5,070 bases of DNA from Betaproteobacteria bacterium. Its GTDB lineage: Bacteria > Pseudomonadota > Gammaproteobacteria > Burkholderiales > Burkholderiaceae_C. The position numbers were made by a program, and so were the translations under genes. The notes beneath the pieces were generated by a model. The model had not been told where the DNA came from, did not search any database, and was given only the letters and a program-made list of their open reading frames with translations. The stretch covers positions 1 through 5,070 of the forward strand of contig RFWA01000207.1 in NCBI GenBank assembly GCA_009922295.1. The letters are read 5' to 3'. Shown here one piece after another: positions 1 through 5,070 of the stretch (positions are counted from its first letter, which is position 1; the number at the start of each line of letters is the position of its first letter).

Positions 1-2643
<2,643 letters not shown>

Positions 2644-2663
2644 GGCGGCCTCACTCTCAGGAC

Positions 2664-2669
2664 AAGGAG
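2664..2669 (+). promoter_or_regulatory. Shine-Dalgarno sequence of gltD
   Basis: AAGGAG lies seven bases before the ATG at 2677, a near-ideal ribosome binding site. It fixes the gltD start and shows that gltD is translated from its own initiation site rather than by stop-start overlap with gltB. Confidence 0.85.
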
Positions 2670-2676
2670 CACCATC

Positions 2677-4143
2677 ATGGGAAAAATCACCGGTTTCATG
2701 GAGCTTGAGCGGCTCGACGAGGGCTACAAGCCTGTGCCCGAGCGGCTTAAAAACTACAAAGAGTTCGTCATTGGGCTCGATGACCAGCAGGCCAAGCAGC
2801 AGTCGGCGCGATGCATGGACTGTGGAACGCCGTTTTGCAACAGCGGCTGCCCGGTCAACAACATCATTCCTGATTTCAATGAGCTGGTGTACCAGGGTGA
2901 CTGGCAGAACGCGAGTGAAGTGCTGCACAGCACCAACAACTTCCCTGAGTTCACCGGCCGCATCTGCCCGGCGCCCTGCGAGGCGGCTTGTACGCTGAAC
3001 GTGAACGACGACGCCGTCGGCATCAAGTCGATCGAGCACGCCATCATCGACCGGGCCTGGAGCGAGGGCTGGGTGCAGCCGCGACCGGCTTTGCAGGCCA
3101 GCGGCAAAAAAGTGGCTGTGGTCGGCTCCGGCCCGGCCGGCATGGCGGCCGCACAACAGTTGGCCCGCGCCGGCCATGCCGTCACGCTTTTCGAGAAAAA
3201 TGACCGGGTCGGCGGCCTGCTGCGCTACGGCATCCCGGACTTCAAGATGGAAAAAAGCCACATTGACCGCCGCGTGGTGCAGCTGGAGGCCGAGGGTGTC
3301 ACCATTCGCACCGGCGTGCTGGTGGGTGCGCTTCCTGAGGGTTCCAAGGTGACCAACTGGGCCCACGAGACGGTGTCCCCAGCCCAGTTGCAGCAGGACT
3401 TTGATGCCGTGCTGCTGACCGGCGGTGCCGAGCAGTCGCGTGACCTGCCAGTGCCGGGTCGTGAGCTGGCCGGTATTCATTTCGCCATGGAGTTCCTGCC
3501 GCAGCAAAACAAGGTCAACGCCGGCGATACGCTGGTCGATCAGTTGCGTGCCGAGGGCAAGCAAGTGATCGTGATCGGTGGCGGCGACACCGGCAGCGAC
3601 TGCGTCGGCACCAGCAACCGCCACGGCGCCGCCAGTGTCACCCAGTTCGAGGTCATGCCGGAGCCGCCGGTGGAAGAGAACCGGCCGCTCACCTGGCCCT
3701 ACTGGCCGCTCAAGCTGCGGACCAGCTCCAGCCATGACGAAGGCTGCGAGCGCGAATTCGCCATCTCCACCAAAGAGTTTCTGGGGGCGGATGGCAAAGT
3801 CACCGGCCTCAAGACAGTCCGTGTCGAGTGGAAAGACGGCAAGATGGCCGAGGTGCCGGGCAGCGAGCAGGTGCTTGCCGCCGATCTGGTGCTGCTGGCG
3901 ATGGGCTTTGTCAGCCCGGTCGCCACCATGCTGGACGCTTTTGGCATCGAGCGCGACGCCCGGGGCAACGCCCGCGCCGGCACCGACCTGGTGGGCGGCT
4001 ATGCCACCAATGTGTCCAAGGTGTTTGCTGCCGGTGACATTCGCCGTGGCCAAAGTTTGGTGGTCTGGGCCATCCGTGAGGGCCGGCAGGCCGCCCGTGC
4101 TGTTGACGAGTTTTTGATGGGTTTCAGCGAATTGCCCAGGTAA
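2677..4143 (+). CDS. gltD: Glutamate synthase [NADPH] small (beta) subunit
   Basis: GltD oxidises NADPH on FAD and feeds the electrons through iron-sulfur clusters to GltB, completing the cytoplasmic GOGAT enzyme. The 488-residue product is typical in length. The N-terminal ferredoxin-like region has two cysteine groups: Cys46, Cys49, Cys54, Cys58 (in CMDCGTPFCNSGCPVNN) and Cys97, Cys101, Cys105 (in CPAPCEAAC), expected to bind two 4Fe-4S clusters. The FAD Rossmann fold starts at about residue 145 with GSGPAG (150-155), and the NADPH Rossmann fold at about 297 with GGGDTG (301-306). A C-terminal FAD-contacting segment, AAGDIRRGQSLVVWAIREGRQA, spans about 451-472. Related proteins with the same fold include the N-terminal parts of dihydropyrimidine dehydrogenase and PreT, but position directly after gltB and the full-length match settle the identity. 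The start is supported by AAGGAG seven bases upstream. The gene ends with TAA; no clear intrinsic terminator follows. Confidence 0.98.
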   Translation: MGKITGFMELERLDEGYKPVPERLKNYKEFVIGLDDQQAKQQSARCMDCGTPFCNSGCPVNNIIPDFNELVYQGDWQNASEVLHSTNNFPEFTGRICPAPCEAACTLNVNDDAVGIKSIEHAIIDRAWSEGWVQPRPALQASGKKVAVVGSGPAGMAAAQQLARAGHAVTLFEKNDRVGGLLRYGIPDFKMEKSHIDRRVVQLEAEGVTIRTGVLVGALPEGSKVTNWAHETVSPAQLQQDFDAVLLTGGAEQSRDLPVPGRELAGIHFAMEFLPQQNKVNAGDTLVDQLRAEGKQVIVIGGGDTGSDCVGTSNRHGAASVTQFEVMPEPPVEENRPLTWPYWPLKLRTSSSHDEGCEREFAISTKEFLGADGKVTGLKTVRVEWKDGKMAEVPGSEQVLAADLVLLAMGFVSPVATMLDAFGIERDARGNARAGTDLVGGYATNVSKVFAAGDIRRGQSLVVWAIREGRQAARAVDEFLMGFSELPR

Positions 4144-4192
4144 TGCTGGGGTAAAGATCGGTTCGTGACAGCAGGGCATTAGGGCAATCCCT

Positions 4193-4198
4193 TATGAT
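4193..4198 (+). promoter_or_regulatory. Possible -10 element of an mlaF promoter
   Basis: TATGAT matches the sigma-70 -10 consensus TATAAT at five of six positions and sits 33 bases before the mlaF ATG, in the only real intergenic gap of the window. No convincing -35 lies at 16-18 bases; the nearest TTGACA-like hexamer, GTGACA at 4165-4170, is too far away (22-base spacer). If used, transcription would start near 4205 and give a leader of about 27 bases. A functional promoter here is plausible but unproven; mlaF could also be read through from gltBD. Confidence 0.35.
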
Positions 4199-4206
4199 CA
4201 GTCCTC

Positions 4207-4221
4207 CCGGGTCAAACCCGG
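4207..4221 (+). other. Short GC-rich hairpin in the mlaF leader
   Basis: CCGGGT (4207-4212) and ACCCGG (4216-4221) form a perfect six-base-pair stem around a three-base loop (CAA). It ends ten bases before the mlaF ATG and is flanked by CCTCC on both sides (4203-4207 and 4222-4226, the first sharing one base with the stem). The downstream sequence, CCTCCTGTTT, is not a proper U-tract, so this is at best a weak terminator for gltBD. It could equally lie at the very 5' end of an mlaF transcript. No function is assigned. Confidence 0.45.
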
Positions 4222-4231
4222 CCTCCTGTTT

Positions 4232-5047
4232 ATGGCTGCATCCCCCTCTGAATCCCTCGTCGAGTTGCGTCACCTGACCTTTGGGTATGGTGATCGCGTC
4301 ATTCTGGATGACGTTTCTTTGGTGGTGCCGCGTGGCAAGGTCACCGCCCTCATGGGTGCCTCGGGCGGCGGTAAGACAACCATCCTGCGGCTCATCGGAG
4401 GCCAGAATCGGGCCCAGTCCGGCCAGACCCTGTTTGACGGGCAGGACATCGGCCCCATGAACCAGCGCGACCTTTACGCTGCGCGCCGGCGTATGGGCAT
4501 GCTGTTCCAGTTTGGCGCGCTGTTTGCTGACCTGTCGGTGTTTGAAAACGTGGCGTTTCCGCTGCGCGAGCATACCGATCTGCCCGAACCGCTGATCCGT
4601 GACATTGTGCTGATGAAGCTCAACGCCGTGGGCCTGCGCGGGGCGCGTGACCTGATGCCCAGCGACCTTTCAGGCGGCATGGCGCGTCGCATCGCCCTGG
4701 CGCGTGCGATTGCGCTCGACCCTGAGCTCGTGATGTACGACGAGCCCTTTTCCGGGCTGGACCCCATCTCGCTCGGCACGGCTGCGCGCCTGATCCGTCA
4801 GCTCAATGATTCAATGGGTCTCACCAGTATTTTTGTCTCGCATGAGCTGGAGCAGACCTTTGCCATTGCCGACCATGTGATCATCCTGGCCAATGGCAAG
4901 ATTGCCACTCAGGGTACGCCCGGCCAGGTGCGCCAAAGCACCGACCCGCTGGTGTACCAATACGTCAACGCCCTGCCGGACGGCCCAGTGCGCTTTCATT
5001 ACCCCGGTCCGACCGTGGCGCAGGACTTCGGGGTGTCTGCACCATGA
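4232..5047 (+). CDS. mlaF: Phospholipid ABC transporter ATP-binding protein MlaF
   Basis: MlaF is the ATPase of the inner-membrane MlaFEDB complex, which powers phospholipid transfer between inner and outer membranes and so helps keep the outer leaflet free of phospholipids. The 271-residue product is close to E. coli MlaF in length. Visible ABC motifs are Walker A GASGGGKTT (42-50), Q-loop Gln93 in LFQFGALF, signature LSGGM (146-150), Walker B LVMYDEP with Asp170 and Glu171, D-loop SGLDP (174-178) and switch His204. MlaF-like features include PLREHTDLP after the Q-loop, MKLNAVGLRGA, and the C-terminal DGPVRFHYPGP, which resembles the DGPVPF end of MlaF. ATG 4232 is the only standard start after the in-frame TGA at 4166-4168 that fits the conserved N-terminus, although no Shine-Dalgarno sequence precedes it. 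The gene overlaps mlaE by four bases. Without the downstream genes, a generic Ttg2A/organic-solvent-tolerance name would be the same family. Confidence 0.95.
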   Translation: MAASPSESLVELRHLTFGYGDRVILDDVSLVVPRGKVTALMGASGGGKTTILRLIGGQNRAQSGQTLFDGQDIGPMNQRDLYAARRRMGMLFQFGALFADLSVFENVAFPLREHTDLPEPLIRDIVLMKLNAVGLRGARDLMPSDLSGGMARRIALARAIALDPELVMYDEPFSGLDPISLGTAARLIRQLNDSMGLTSIFVSHELEQTFAIADHVIILANGKIATQGTPGQVRQSTDPLVYQYVNALPDGPVRFHYPGPTVAQDFGVSAP

Positions 5048-5070
5048 GCTGGTACAAGCCGGCCGACCTC
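5044..5070 (+). CDS. mlaE: Phospholipid ABC transporter permease MlaE, first nine codons (3'-truncated by the window)
   Basis: The ATG at 5044 overlaps the mlaF stop in an ATGA junction, the usual sign of translational coupling. A weak ribosome site, GGGGTG (5030-5035), lies eight bases upstream. The nine visible residues, MSWYKPADL, resemble from memory the N-terminus of betaproteobacterial MlaE proteins. MlaE is the integral membrane permease that pairs with MlaF, and mlaE directly after mlaF is the standard order. None of the membrane segments are in the window, so the call rests mainly on gene order. Confidence 0.75.

Noticed and set aside
4181..4192. AGGG-CAAT-CCCT inverted repeat as a gltBD terminator
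   Set aside because: The stem is only four base pairs and no T-run follows, so it is too weak to call.
4222..4227. CCTCCT read on the minus strand as AGGAGG, a possible ribosome site for a minus-strand gene
   Set aside because: No ATG, GTG or TTG start at suitable spacing on the minus strand opens a credible gene; the minus-strand frames here are antisense to gltD or mlaF.

Overview
This window looks like an ordinary chromosomal stretch from a high-GC Gram-negative bacterium, most likely a betaproteobacterium of the order Burkholderiales, with Comamonadaceae (Rhodoferax/Polaromonas/Acidovorax-like) as the best guess. The case rests on strong G/C bias at third codon positions, the proteobacterial NADPH-type glutamate synthase, an Mla lipid-transport operon (which implies an outer membrane), and an AT-rich element at the end of gltB that resembles repeats I recall from Comamonadaceae. 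No taxonomic search was possible.

Layout: all genes are on the + strand and packed tightly. Bases 1-2643 are the 3' part of gltB, the glutamate synthase large subunit; its N-terminal glutaminase domain lies outside the window. After 33 bases comes gltD (2677-4143), the complete small subunit. An 88-base spacer (4144-4231) holds a possible -10 element and a small GC-rich hairpin. It is followed by mlaF (4232-5047), the ATPase of the Mla phospholipid ABC transporter. The first nine codons of mlaE, the permease, overlap the mlaF stop by four bases and run off the window at 5070.

How the genes work together: GltB and GltD form the glutamate synthase that converts glutamine and 2-oxoglutarate to two glutamates. 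GltD oxidises NADPH on its FAD and passes electrons through iron-sulfur clusters to the FMN of GltB. MlaF and MlaE are the cytoplasmic ATPase and membrane permease of a separate system that keeps the outer membrane lipid-asymmetric. The two operons appear to be neighbours rather than partners.

I do not see a novel system here: no mobile element, CRISPR array, RNA gene or unknown protein. The most interesting detail is the 3' end of gltB, where an AT-rich, repeat-like segment encodes an unusual, apparently shortened C-terminal tail. The mlaF leader, which has no Shine-Dalgarno sequence and carries a hairpin flanked by two CCTCC motifs, is second.
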